Source: Anaerolineales bacterium
GTDB lineage: Bacteria > Chloroflexota > Anaerolineae > Anaerolineales > Villigracilaceae
Length of the DNA: 64,000 nt
Direction: 5' to 3'
Assembly (NCBI GenBank): GCA_016789305.1
Contig: JAEURJ010000008.1
Span: 186,001 to 250,000 of the forward strand
In this document: in pieces, positions 26,363 to 34,639 of the stretch
How positions within the stretch are numbered: the stretch's first letter is position 1
Layout of the letters: each line of letters opens with the position of its first letter
Program-made: the position numbers and the translations under genes
Notes under the pieces: generated by a model
The model's input: the letters and a program-made list of their open reading frames with translations, nothing else
What the model was told of the DNA's origin: nothing
The model's database searches: none

Positions 26363-26365
26363 AAT

Positions 26366-26381
26366 CGGCGAGTATACGCCG
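26366..26381 (-). promoter_or_regulatory. Inverted repeat around the WYL regulator -10 box
   Basis: CGGCG (26366-26370) and CGCCG (26377-26381) flank AGTATA, which reads TATACT on the minus strand. The ATG of the regulator is 8 bases further on. It overlaps the last stop codon of the NIPSNAP gene. Plausible autoregulatory operator. Confidence 0.45.
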
Positions 26382-27125
26382 TTATGACATCCCTGTGAGC
26401 CGCGAGCGTGGAGTGGGGGTCAGGCGTAGTATTTCAGGTTTTCCTTTGAGATATTTTTTCAAGAACTTTGAGATTTCATTCTTCGAGATCTTTGACTCGT
26501 CCAATTCAGCCAGGTGACGTTGATACGCCTCTTCGTCGCGAAAGCCTGCGAAGTGGACGAAGACATGTTCTCCCTCCCGAACGGGCAGGCGCGGAAATGT
26601 ATTCGGACTGTCCTCAGTGACAAAATATGCGAGGATAGAGGCACCTGCATCTGAGAGCACAGGCCTGATCGTATTTTCAAAGTAGTTAATGAAATCAGAA
26701 TCCACCGGGCTGTTAAAGTAAAGGATGGAGGCTGCGATAAAACCATCCTGTTCTGCGCGGCTGCCCAAAGGTGGACGATTGCCATTGAGAACGAATCCAG
26801 AATTCGGATGAGTGAGGCGAAGCAATAGGACGTTATCAGAATCGATCAGTGTGGCGTTGGTCGCATCGCGATATTCCTTCCAGACCGGTCCCGTGTAAAA
26901 AGCGGTCAGCGACTTCTCGCGCGCAGACATGTCGTTAAATCCGCGTATCCAGATGCATCGATCTGGGTCATCGAGATCGCGGAACATGCCGATGACTTGA
27001 ATTCCCACGGCTTCCTGTGTTTCGATGAATTGATCTTCAAAAAGCTGGATGAATTCGTCGCGCCGGTTGGGCTGGTGTGTGTACATTCTCAGATCGATGA
27101 TCGGGGAAAAGGTTTTCGCGCTCAT
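26382..27125 (-). CDS. NIPSNAP family protein
   Basis: 247 residues from the ATG at 27125, which overlaps the upstream stop (ATGA). Two ferredoxin-like dimeric alpha/beta-barrel halves: the first has DLRMYTHQPNRRDEFIQLFE and DDPDRCIWIRGFNDMSAREK, typical NIPSNAP; the second (about 135-245) has FVHFAGFRDEEAYQRHLAEL. Function is unknown in bacteria; barrels of this fold bind small organic ligands or heme-like molecules. Translationally coupled to the DUF1579-like gene. Confidence 0.88.
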   Translation of the reverse strand: MSAKTFSPIIDLRMYTHQPNRRDEFIQLFEDQFIETQEAVGIQVIGMFRDLDDPDRCIWIRGFNDMSAREKSLTAFYTGPVWKEYRDATNATLIDSDNVLLLRLTHPNSGFVLNGNRPPLGSRAEQDGFIAASILYFNSPVDSDFINYFENTIRPVLSDAGASILAYFVTEDSPNTFPRLPVREGEHVFVHFAGFRDEEAYQRHLAELDESKISKNEISKFLKKYLKGKPEILRLTPTPRSRLTGMS

Positions 27126-27598
27126 GCTCGTTTGAACTCCATGATCCAGTTGGTTTCCCATGTTTTACCGCCGTCTTCGGAAAGTGCCTGCTCCCACTGA
27201 GGGGAATTCGTGTTGATTTTCGACCAGATGAATCGGCTGTACACATGCCTGCCATCGTTGACTTCCTGAGCATAAAATTCGCCGCGCCCATCCTTAAAGC
27301 CGCCGATCATGGGAATATCCATCGCTCCCGTTTTGTCTGTGGACCAGAAGATGCTCCATTCCCTGGATGCTGGATTGAACAAACGCAGGCTGATCGCGTG
27401 AATTGGGCCATTTTCCATGTGAATAATATTTTCGTCCATGTTACCCACACCGTTCATGATCTTACGGTCCACGGTCTCGCCTTCAAATTCGATCCAGTCT
27501 GTGAAGCCTTTCAATCGCGCTTTCAACATGCGGTGATGCACCTTCCACGTGCCGATCAAAAAATCAAAGTCATTGCGTCCATCGTTTTGTGTTGCCAT
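27122..27598 (-). CDS. DUF1579-like protein, copy B
   Basis: 158 residues from the ATG at 27598 (AAAGGAAAA upstream). It starts NDGRNDFDFLIGTWKVHHR and ends SEDGGKTWETNWIMEFKR, a lipocalin-like beta-barrel pattern close to DUF1579 proteins. It is a clear paralogue of the gene at 27759-28238. The role is unknown. A longer frame to 27652 adds residues without a good start signal. Overlaps the NIPSNAP gene by 4 bases. Confidence 0.8.
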   Translation of the reverse strand: MATQNDGRNDFDFLIGTWKVHHRMLKARLKGFTDWIEFEGETVDRKIMNGVGNMDENIIHMENGPIHAISLRLFNPASREWSIFWSTDKTGAMDIPMIGGFKDGRGEFYAQEVNDGRHVYSRFIWSKINTNSPQWEQALSEDGGKTWETNWIMEFKRA

Positions 27599-27652
27599 AT
27601 ATTTTCCTTTTTGCCACACGTGTGCCTGCGGCTCAGTGCAGGCAGAGATCAC

Positions 27653-27735
27653 ATTGTGTCATCCTGAGCGTAGCGAAGGATCTCTCGCCACGTGAGCGAG
27701 ACTCTTCGGTCGCAAAAGCGCTCCCTCATAGAGAC
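27653..27735. repeat. Interspersed TCATCCTGAGCGTAGCGAAGG-type repeat
   Basis: The bases from about 27657 to 27725 have the TCATCCTGAGCGTAGCGAAG signature of a short non-coding repeat that I recall as dispersed in Anaerolineae and some other environmental genomes. It separates the two DUF1579-like paralogues. Only one copy is present in this window. Confidence 0.5.
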
Positions 27736-27758
27736 ACAATATTTTGATATTAGTTTCC

Positions 27759-28238
27759 TTACTCAACTCGCTCGAAGGTATTCATCCAGTTGGTTTCCCA
27801 GGTCTTCCCGCCATCGATGGAAAACGCCTGCTCCCACTGAGCGGAGTTTGTGGTGATCTTCGACCAGATGAATCGGCAAAAGATGTGCCGACCCTCGAAG
27901 ACTTCCTGCGAATAGAATTCGCCGATGCCGTTTTTGAAACCGCCGATCATCGGGGTATCGAGTACGTTACTCGCCCCCGCCGACCAATAAATGCTCCACT
28001 GCTTGGATTTGATATCGAACAGCCGTACTGTGTAGCCATAGTTGTATCCCGTAGAGCGGTTGATGATCACTTCGTCCGTGTGCCCCAGCCCATTGAGGAT
28101 CTTTTTGCCGGTGGCGGTGCCATCGAATTCCTCCCATTCCGTGCAGCCTTTCAGGCGTTCCTTCAGCCTGCGGTGACGCATGATGAAGTTCCCAACCAAA
28201 AAGTCAAAATCGTTCCGTCCGTCGTTTTCTACTTGCAT
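27759..28238 (-). CDS. DUF1579-like protein, copy A
   Basis: 159 residues, same architecture as its neighbour: NDGRNDFDFLVGNFIMRHRR at the start, DTPMIGGFKNGIGEFYSQEV in the middle and SIDGGKTWETNWMNTFERVE at the end. AAGGAG precedes the ATG at 28238. The two copies share long identical blocks, so they arose by a tandem duplication later interrupted by a dispersed repeat. Function unknown. Confidence 0.8.
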   Translation of the reverse strand: MQVENDGRNDFDFLVGNFIMRHRRLKERLKGCTEWEEFDGTATGKKILNGLGHTDEVIINRSTGYNYGYTVRLFDIKSKQWSIYWSAGASNVLDTPMIGGFKNGIGEFYSQEVFEGRHIFCRFIWSKITTNSAQWEQAFSIDGGKTWETNWMNTFERVE

Positions 28239-28438
28239 TGTCTGCTCCTTATAAAGTATGCTGAACTACACCTTTAGTGTAAGGAGGTATTAGGACAGGA
28301 TCGTTCCTAATTTAGAGGCAAAATGTAACAAGATTAGTTTTATTAATTCCTGAAAAATTTGATAATATGATGATAAAGCTCGTAGCTAAATGCGGAAATG
28401 AAAATAAAGTTCAGTAAGCTCAAAAGGTGAAAATTTCG

Positions 28439-28924
28439 ATGCATAAGATAGATCAATTAGTTTTGCCTATTAAATTAACCGTGCATTGGCCTCTCCAGGC
28501 TATTTATCTGTTAGGATTTGTTTTATTTACTTGTATGGCAATAGTTTCTTGGTTTTTCACGCAAGTAATAGCATTGTCTCTATGTTCTCGAGTATTTGCT
28601 GTGTTTTGTGTTTATACATTTTTCTTATCGCGAAGCACGATTCAAATTGATCGTCAGTCATTGATGGTAACTGCACCTCATGGGATATACAAAATTGATT
28701 GGGATGAGGTTGAAATTATAGAAACTAACAACGTTGCATTTGCTTTCCTTGGAAAGAATAAATGCTTGTCAATGAATTTGACAACGGTGGGAAATGGAAA
28801 ACGTGAATTCTGTGAATTCCTCAACCAGATAATTGTTGATAGGCAAATTCAAGTTAATCCATTGACGACAATATGGTTTTTTCAGAAGAACACAAAAATA
28901 CGTGGATTCGGTTTGCGTTTGTAA
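28439..28924 (+). CDS. Small two-span membrane protein, PH-like soluble end
   Basis: 161 residues from the ATG at 28439, chosen because AGGTGA lies 8 bases upstream; a GTG at 28427 gives four more residues. Two spans (about 18-60), then a beta-rich part (RSTIQIDRQSLMVTAPHGIY, YKIDWDEVEIIETN) like bacterial PH domains of YdbS/YcxB-type membrane proteins. The gene is more AT-rich than its neighbours. No close family recognised. Confidence 0.6.
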   Translation: MHKIDQLVLPIKLTVHWPLQAIYLLGFVLFTCMAIVSWFFTQVIALSLCSRVFAVFCVYTFFLSRSTIQIDRQSLMVTAPHGIYKIDWDEVEIIETNNVAFAFLGKNKCLSMNLTTVGNGKREFCEFLNQIIVDRQIQVNPLTTIWFFQKNTKIRGFGLRL

Positions 28925-28987
28925 ACGCTGATTTGAATATGATATATTTACCTTAAAGTTGTCTTACAAATCAAAAAGGTATTTCTT

Positions 28988-29947
28988 ATGACCTCAAATC
29001 ACACTCGTAACCCCGGCACGCCCCTCGACCTTGATTGGGTGATGGGCGCGCACATCAACAAAAGTGCAGTGGAGCGGCGCACCGCCACGCTCACCGGTCG
29101 CCGCACCGTGAAAAAGGACTGGCAGGCGGCGTGGCTTTTACGCGCCGTCACCAACATTGACCTGACCACTCTCGCAGGCGATGACACGCCCGGGCGTGTG
29201 CAACGTCTGTGCGCCAAAGCCAAACAGCCGATTCGCCCCGATATGTTGGAAAAACTTGGATTGAACGGCGAGCGGATTCAAGTCGGCGCGGTGTGCGTGT
29301 ACCCCAACCGTGTAGCGGATGCAGTCCACGCGCTTCAAGGCTCTACCATTCCAGTTGCCTCTGTCGCGACAGGTTTTCCTGCGGGACAGACTCCTCTGCC
29401 ACAGCGCATTCAAGAAATTGAGCAAGCCGTGGAAGCGGGCGCAAAAGAAATTGACGTGGTCATCGCACGCAATTATGTCTTGACGGGCGACTGGCAAGCC
29501 ATGTATGACGAATTGCAGCAATTCCGCAAAGCCTGCGGTGACGCGCACATGAAGACCATCCTTGCCACGGGTGAACTTGGTTCGCTCAAGCAGGTCTATC
29601 AAGCCAGTCTCGTATCCATGATGGCAGGCTCAGACTTTATCAAGACCTCCACGGGCAAAGAGCCGACCAATGCAACTCTCGAAGTGAGCCTTGTAATGAT
29701 CCGCGCCCTGCGTGATTATCTAGACCGCTTCGGCTACAAAGTCGGCTTCAAGCCCGCGGGTGGAATCAGCTCCGCGAAGCAGGCGCTGGCGTGGCAGTCG
29801 CTGATGAAAGAAGAACTCGGCGACGAATGGCTGAAGAATGACCTGTTCCGCTTTGGCGCAAGCAGCCTGCTGACCGATATCGAGCGGCAGTTGTATCACT
29901 ACATCACAGGTCACTACGCGGCGAAACATCACATGCCGATGGGATAA
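28988..29947 (+). CDS. deoC: Deoxyribose-phosphate aldolase
   Basis: 319 residues, at the long end for DERA owing to about 50 extra N-terminal residues. Schiff-base Lys219 in GSDFIKTSTGK, the proton-relay lysine in VGFKPAGGIS, and EIDVVI with the conserved Asp (156) mark the TIM barrel. It splits 2-deoxyribose-5-phosphate into glyceraldehyde-3-phosphate and acetaldehyde. The aldehyde dehydrogenase 700 bases downstream could oxidise the acetaldehyde. AAAGGT precedes the ATG. Confidence 0.95.
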   Translation: MTSNHTRNPGTPLDLDWVMGAHINKSAVERRTATLTGRRTVKKDWQAAWLLRAVTNIDLTTLAGDDTPGRVQRLCAKAKQPIRPDMLEKLGLNGERIQVGAVCVYPNRVADAVHALQGSTIPVASVATGFPAGQTPLPQRIQEIEQAVEAGAKEIDVVIARNYVLTGDWQAMYDELQQFRKACGDAHMKTILATGELGSLKQVYQASLVSMMAGSDFIKTSTGKEPTNATLEVSLVMIRALRDYLDRFGYKVGFKPAGGISSAKQALAWQSLMKEELGDEWLKNDLFRFGASSLLTDIERQLYHYITGHYAAKHHMPMG

Positions 29948-29998
29948 GAGATTGTTAACCGCCAAGAGCGCTAAGAACGCGAAGAAAGGAAAATAGAA

Positions 29999-30232
29999 AT
30001 GGAAACGCAAATTATTATTTCAAATCCGAAAATTATGATGGGACAGCCCGTTGTTTCAGGAACCCGCATTACCGTTGACCTGATTCTTGAAGGGCTTTCA
30101 GCAGGTGAATCTTTTGACCAGTTATTAAAGGCGCACCCACGCTTGACGAAAGAAGGAATTCAAGCTGCCTTACAATTTGCGCGTGAAGCCTTACGCGCCG
30201 ATGTCATATACCCAATTTCTGAGTCTGTCTAA
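29999..30232 (+). CDS. DUF433 antitoxin
   Basis: 77 residues with the DUF433 pattern IISNPKIMMGQPVVSGTRIT and a small helix-turn-helix-like C-terminal half (LTKEGIQAALQFAREAL). DUF433 proteins are VapB-like antitoxins for DUF5615 PIN-like toxins. Its stop overlaps the toxin start by one base (TAATG), which couples translation. It should bind and neutralise the next gene product and repress the pair. Confidence 0.88.
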   Translation: METQIIISNPKIMMGQPVVSGTRITVDLILEGLSAGESFDQLLKAHPRLTKEGIQAALQFAREALRADVIYPISESV

Positions 30233-30582
30233 TGAAAATACTCGCTGACGAAAGCGTGGAGAGTGAAATCGTCCTGCGATTAAGACGTGACGGACATGAT
30301 GTCGGTTATGTTGCTGAAATGTCGCCTGGGATTATGGATGAGGAAGTTTTGGTATTGGCTAGTGAAGAGAATACTTTGCTGTTAACTGCGGACAAAGATT
30401 TTGGCGAATTGATCTTTCGTCAGGGATATGTCAAACGAGGTGTCGTTTTGTATCGCCTTGCAGGGCTTTCTTCTCAAGAGAAAGCAGAGATTGTTTCATT
30501 GGCAATATCTCAACACGGAAGCGAATTGCTTTCAGCGTTTAGTGTGATTACCGAGAAGGCAGTTCGTATTCGGAAAGTTTAA
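30232..30582 (+). CDS. DUF5615 family PIN-like toxin
   Basis: 116 residues. The Mut7-C/PIN-like fold is visible as KILADESVESEIVLRLRRDGHDV with the acidic Asp-Glu pair, LLLTADKDFGELIFRQG with three more acids, and GVVLYRL. The acidic cluster is expected to bind Mg for RNase activity. Partner of the DUF433 gene. The pair is inserted between deoC and the two-domain aldehyde dehydrogenase and is followed by a perfect palindrome. Confidence 0.88.
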   Translation: MKILADESVESEIVLRLRRDGHDVGYVAEMSPGIMDEEVLVLASEENTLLLTADKDFGELIFRQGYVKRGVVLYRLAGLSSQEKAEIVSLAISQHGSELLSAFSVITEKAVRIRKV

Positions 30583-30584
30583 TT

Positions 30585-30617
30585 AAGTGACAGTCACCTT
30601 CAAGGTGACTGTCACTT
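30585..30617. repeat. Perfect 33-base palindrome after the toxin gene
   Basis: AAGTGACAGTCACCTT (30585-30600) and its exact complement (30602-30617) are separated by a single C. No T-run follows, so it is a weak terminator. I recall similar GTGACAGTCACC palindromes as repeated elements in related environmental genomes. It sits 12 bases before the ALDH start codon and overlaps the region of its promoter. Confidence 0.7.
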
Positions 30618-30628
30618 GAGGAAATACT

Positions 30629-33055
30629 ATGAGCAAAATACTTGAAATCTTCAACACCATGGAATACGGACCTGCGCCTGAGGCTCCCGATGCTGTCAAA
30701 GCGTGGCTCGACGAGCACGGACGCAAGTTCGGTTTGTTCATCAACAACGAGTGGGTGACGCCCAAGGGAGCGAAGTTCTATCCTTCGTACAACCCGTCGA
30801 ATGGCGAATTATTAGCCGAGACCACGCAGGCTGGACAAAAAGAAGTCGATGCGGCGGTAGGCGCGGCGCGTGAGGCATATAAAACTTGGAGCAAAACTCC
30901 TGGCGTGACTCGCGCTCGTTATCTCTACGCGATTGCCCGCAACCTTCAAAAGCATTCGCGCTTGCTGGCGGTGCTCGAGAGCATGGACAACGGCAAGCCG
31001 ATTCGCGAGTCGCGTGATATTGATGTGCCGCTGCTGGCGCGTCACTTTTACTATTATGCGGGCTGGGCGCAGTTGATGGAAACCGAACTGCGCGATTATC
31101 AACCTGTCGGTGTGGTGGGGCAGATCATCCCGTGGAACTTCCCGCTGCTGATGCTGGCGTGGAAGATTGCGCCTGCGATTGCGATGGGTAACACGGTGGT
31201 ACTCAAGCCTGCTTCGTACACAAGACTTACAGCATTGCTGTTCGCGGAAATTGTCGCTGAGGCGGGACTTCCCGCTGGCGTTGTAAATGTAATAACTGGA
31301 AGCAGCAGTGCAGGTTCAATGATCGTCGAACATCCCGATGTGGATAAGATCGCGTTCACGGGTTCGACCGATGTCGGGCGCACGCTCCGCAAGCAGACGG
31401 CTGGCTCAGGGAAAAAACTCTCGCTCGAACTCGGGGGCAAGAGTCCATTCGTCGTGTTTGACGATGCCGATTTGGATGGAGCAGTTGAAGGCGTGGTCGA
31501 TGCGATTTGGTTTAATCAGGGTCAGGTTTGTTGCGCAGGGTCAAGGCTCATAGTGCAGGAAAATGTCGCAGGGAAATTTATCCAAAAATTAAAAAATAGA
31601 ATGCAACACATGCGCGTGGGCAACCCGCTTGATAAATCGATTGACATGGGCGCGATCGTTGACCAAAGCCAATGGGACACGATCGATGGCTGGGTGAAGA
31701 CGGGCATTGCCGAAGGCGGCGAATGTTTTCAGCCGAATATCGCGCTGCCCGAAAAGGGACTGTTTTATAAACCGACGCTCATCACGGGGCTTGATGCGGC
31801 GGCATCAACTGTGCAGGAAGAAATTTTCGGACCCGTGCTTGTGTCGCTAACTTTTAGAACTCCGAGCGAAGCCATCGAACTTGCGAACAACACGCGCTAC
31901 GGTCTCGCCGCGAGTGTGTGGAGCGATAACATCAACCTCGCTCTTGATGTCGCGAGCAAGATCAAGGCGGGTTCGGTGTGGGTCAATTGCACCAATCAAT
32001 TCGACGGCGCTTCGGGCTTCGGCGGCTATCGCGAGTCGGGCTACGGGCGCGAAGGCGGACGTGAAGGTTTGTTTGAATATCTGCGACCAAAATGGATGGA
32101 ACGTCCGCGCCCCGAATTTTCTATTGATTCAAAATGGGGATCACACACCCCAACGCTTCCGACTCAGCCGGGAGCTGCTCGGGCAAATGGACATTCGCTT
32201 CCGCTGGTAGATCGCACGCCAAAGATGTACATCGGCGGCAAACAGGTGCGACCCGATGGCGCGTACACCACAACGGTGTTGAACACCAAAGGGAAAATTG
32301 TCGGGCAGGTCGGTGACGGCAATCGCAAAGACATTCGTGACGCAGTCGAAGCCGCACATAAAGCGCGGACATCAGGCTGGGCAATGCGTCATGGATACAA
32401 CCGTTCGCAAATTTTATATTTCATCGCGGAGAACCTTGATGCTCGCAATGCCGAGTTTGTAAAACGTATCGTTGAAATGACGGGACGCACGCAGAAGTCC
32501 GCGCAAGCCGAAGTGGATGCGTCTGTTGAAAGATTATTCACCTACGCGGCATGGGCTGATAAATACGGCGGCACCGTGCAAGAGACCACTCTACGCGGAA
32601 TCACCGTCGCGGTCAATGAACCTGTCGGTGTGATCGGCATTGCCTGCCCCGATGAAATGCCCTTGTTAGGCTTCGTCTCGCTCATGGCTCCTGCGATTGC
32701 ACGCGGCAACAGCGTGGTGATGATTCCCAGTCAGAAATATCCGCTCTCGGCTACAGACTTTTATCAGGTGCTCGACACCTCCGATGTACCTGGCGGCGTG
32801 GTCAACATCGTCACAGGCGACCGTGACCATTTGGTCAAGACGCTTGTCCAGCACGAAGACGTTGACTCGCTCTGGTACTTCGGCTCGGCTGAAGGCAGTT
32901 ACCACGTCGAGAACGAGTCCGCCGCGAACATGAAGCGCACATGGACAGGCTACGGTCTGCCCCGCGATTGGCTCGACCGCGAGCAAGGCGAAGGTCACGA
33001 GTTCTTGCATGAGGCGACTCAGGTCAAGAATATCTGGGTACCGACGGGGGAGTGA
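30629..33055 (+). CDS. Two-domain aldehyde dehydrogenase, ALDH16-like
   Basis: 808 residues. The first domain (about 35-500) is a complete ALDH: Asn170 (PWNFP), Lys193 (LKPAS), Glu267 (LELGGKSP) and catalytic Cys301 (GQVCCAGSR), ending with EEIFGPVL and SGYGREGG. The second (about 525-790) is a degenerate ALDH fold (PVGVIGIACPDEMPLLGFVS, SVVMIPSQKYP) with no catalytic cysteine. This is the architecture of the ALDH16 group, in which the bacterial forms are active. Oxidises an aldehyde with NAD(P), possibly acetaldehyde from the deoC reaction. GAGGAAAT lies upstream. Confidence 0.92.
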   Translation: MSKILEIFNTMEYGPAPEAPDAVKAWLDEHGRKFGLFINNEWVTPKGAKFYPSYNPSNGELLAETTQAGQKEVDAAVGAAREAYKTWSKTPGVTRARYLYAIARNLQKHSRLLAVLESMDNGKPIRESRDIDVPLLARHFYYYAGWAQLMETELRDYQPVGVVGQIIPWNFPLLMLAWKIAPAIAMGNTVVLKPASYTRLTALLFAEIVAEAGLPAGVVNVITGSSSAGSMIVEHPDVDKIAFTGSTDVGRTLRKQTAGSGKKLSLELGGKSPFVVFDDADLDGAVEGVVDAIWFNQGQVCCAGSRLIVQENVAGKFIQKLKNRMQHMRVGNPLDKSIDMGAIVDQSQWDTIDGWVKTGIAEGGECFQPNIALPEKGLFYKPTLITGLDAAASTVQEEIFGPVLVSLTFRTPSEAIELANNTRYGLAASVWSDNINLALDVASKIKAGSVWVNCTNQFDGASGFGGYRESGYGREGGREGLFEYLRPKWMERPRPEFSIDSKWGSHTPTLPTQPGAARANGHSLPLVDRTPKMYIGGKQVRPDGAYTTTVLNTKGKIVGQVGDGNRKDIRDAVEAAHKARTSGWAMRHGYNRSQILYFIAENLDARNAEFVKRIVEMTGRTQKSAQAEVDASVERLFTYAAWADKYGGTVQETTLRGITVAVNEPVGVIGIACPDEMPLLGFVSLMAPAIARGNSVVMIPSQKYPLSATDFYQVLDTSDVPGGVVNIVTGDRDHLVKTLVQHEDVDSLWYFGSAEGSYHVENESAANMKRTWTGYGLPRDWLDREQGEGHEFLHEATQVKNIWVPTGE

Positions 33056-33081
33056 TTGTAGAAAGTAGTGAGTAGAAAGAG

Positions 33082-33110
33082 AGACCTCCGAGTTGTCCGC
33101 TCGGAGGTCT
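33082..33110. terminator. Hairpin after the ALDH gene
   Basis: AGACCTCCGAG (33082-33092) and its complement (33100-33110) form an 11-base stem with a 7-base loop between the convergent ALDH (+) and the AT-rich gene (-). There is no good T-run. Confidence 0.55.
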
Positions 33111-33127
33111 TACTAATATATTCGTAA

Positions 33128-34060
33128 TCATCCCTTTGTAGTGTCTTTATTTTCTGCCTCTCTTAATTGCCTTGCCATAACTTCTATTGCATTAAAATCA
33201 AAAAATTTTTCTTGGGTACCATATGTTTTTAAGCTACTTGTAACCGTGTCAATTATCATTTCAACTGACCTTTTGTCTTTTCCGCTTTCATATAAGATTT
33301 TTCGAATGGTATCACGCCAAAATTCAAGTTCTTTTGCATAGTCTGAAATCCTAGCTATGAGGGATAGTTTTATTCGTTGAGCTGTTTCTTTAATTTTTTT
33401 AATTTGTTTGTCGTCATCTTCCAACTGTTTCATTAAGTCGTCATTCGCTTTTTGTTGTTTCTCTTCAGAAGACTTGATATCTTCACGAAGTTCTTTAATT
33501 TTTTCGTCTCTTTCCGTCTTATCTTTCTCAATAGTTGATAATGCCCAGAATATAACAATTCCATAAACTAGTGAGGTGAAAATTGAATTACTCAGAACCC
33601 TTGAGAATGATGATTTTATAGGTGACTCAACAATATTTTTTTCTATTACCAAGAACCGTACTTCTTCTGGATTGATAAATCTAATTTTTTCGACTTGATC
33701 GATACTTGAAATAGGAATTAATATTTGAGTCGCAGTTTTTGGTTCGAACCCATCAAGTCTTATGTTTTTTGAACCATTCCCTCCAACATTTGTTAGGAGG
33801 TTTGACACATTAATAGGCTTAGATGAAGGTATTACCGAAGAATCAAGTTCTTCTGGGATTGATATTATTAAATTCCCAATTATCCTGTCACTGTAATTGC
33901 TGAAAACAATAGGAACATAGTATTTTTCTTCCACTTTTATTGGGGTGCCAAACTCTGCCTCTCCACTATCTTGAGTTATATAATTCGTGATGGTAGTTAA
34001 GACGAGGGAGATTAAAAAAGTTATTACTACAGTGATGATGGTATCTGCTAGTTTCTTCAT
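33128..34060 (-). CDS. AT-rich orphan membrane protein with coiled coil
   Basis: 310 residues with strong GGAGGAAAT ribosome-binding site. N-terminal membrane span (about 8-28), an extracytoplasmic beta-rich domain (about 35-160), a second span (about 165-182), then a long cytoplasmic coiled coil (about 183-250; TERDEKIKELREDIKSSEEK) and a helical end. No family recognised. Base composition is much more AT-rich than its neighbours, with Lys/Ile/Asn codons, suggesting acquisition by transfer. It neighbours a DUF559 nuclease and palindromic repeat, so this may be an island. Confidence 0.7.
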   Translation of the reverse strand: MKKLADTIITVVITFLISLVLTTITNYITQDSGEAEFGTPIKVEEKYYVPIVFSNYSDRIIGNLIISIPEELDSSVIPSSKPINVSNLLTNVGGNGSKNIRLDGFEPKTATQILIPISSIDQVEKIRFINPEEVRFLVIEKNIVESPIKSSFSRVLSNSIFTSLVYGIVIFWALSTIEKDKTERDEKIKELREDIKSSEEKQQKANDDLMKQLEDDDKQIKKIKETAQRIKLSLIARISDYAKELEFWRDTIRKILYESGKDKRSVEMIIDTVTSSLKTYGTQEKFFDFNAIEVMARQLREAENKDTTKG

Positions 34061-34214
34061 TTTATTTCCTCCATTCTTTATGGAAATTTACTATGTGAGG
34101 GGGTGAGCGATGAAAATCACTTGACGCACCTTTATTTTTTAGATTTATTGTGATTATAAAGTAAAAATCACCCCCAAAGCACAACGGCAAAAGCAACCCC
34201 CTCTGCCTTCGGCA

Positions 34215-34257
34215 CCTCCCCCAAATGCGACAGAATTACCGTCGCATTTGGGGGAGG
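34215..34257. repeat. Long palindromic element beside the DUF559 gene
   Basis: CCTCCCCCAAATGCGAC (34215-34231) and its exact 17-base complement (34241-34257) surround a 9-base centre. C-rich (34195-34203) and G-rich (34261-34269) tracts extend it as an imperfect outer arm, so the element may span about 34190-34275. It lies directly behind the DUF559 gene. Confidence 0.75.
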
Positions 34258-34273
34258 ACGGGTGGGGGTGGTT

Positions 34274-34630
34274 TTATGTTTTGCTCTCCAGCGCAAGCTG
34301 AATCACGCGTATCACCCCGTTAATATCCTTCATCACATCGTTGTTCCAAAATCGAATGACTTTATAACCCAAAGACTCAAAGTACTTTGTTCTTTCTGTA
34401 TCGTACTTCACTTGCTCTAGATGCTGGCTTCCATCCAACTCGATGATGAGTTTCTTTTTTATACAACAAAAATCGGAGATGTAATTTCCTATTGCGTGCT
34501 GACGCCTGAAATTCACCCCTAATTGATCATTGCGGAGGTACGCCCACAGTTTGGCTTCGGCGGGAGTGGGTTCTTTTCGCAGATCATGTGCGCGTTGATA
34601 GCCTTTGGGTGTGGTTCTGCGGGGCGGCAT
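34274..34630 (-). CDS. DUF559 endonuclease-like protein
   Basis: 118 residues with the full DUF559 pattern: TPAEAKLWAYLRNDQLGVNF, FRRQHAIGNYISDFCCIKKK, LIIELDGSQH and LGYKVIRFWNNDVMKD. The fold is the Vsr/PD-(D/E)XK-type nuclease core, with catalytic Asp/Glu in SDF and IELDGSQH. The cellular target is unknown. It lies 9 bases after the Stf0 gene stop and next to a long palindrome, an association I believe to be common for this family. Confidence 0.92.
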   Translation of the reverse strand: MPPRRTTPKGYQRAHDLRKEPTPAEAKLWAYLRNDQLGVNFRRQHAIGNYISDFCCIKKKLIIELDGSQHLEQVKYDTERTKYFESLGYKVIRFWNNDVMKDINGVIRVIQLALESKT

Positions 34631-34639
34631 GTGGCGATT

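Noticed and set aside
33082..33110. Strong terminator of the ALDH gene
   Set aside because: Stem is good but has no T-run, so it is listed only as a weak hairpin.
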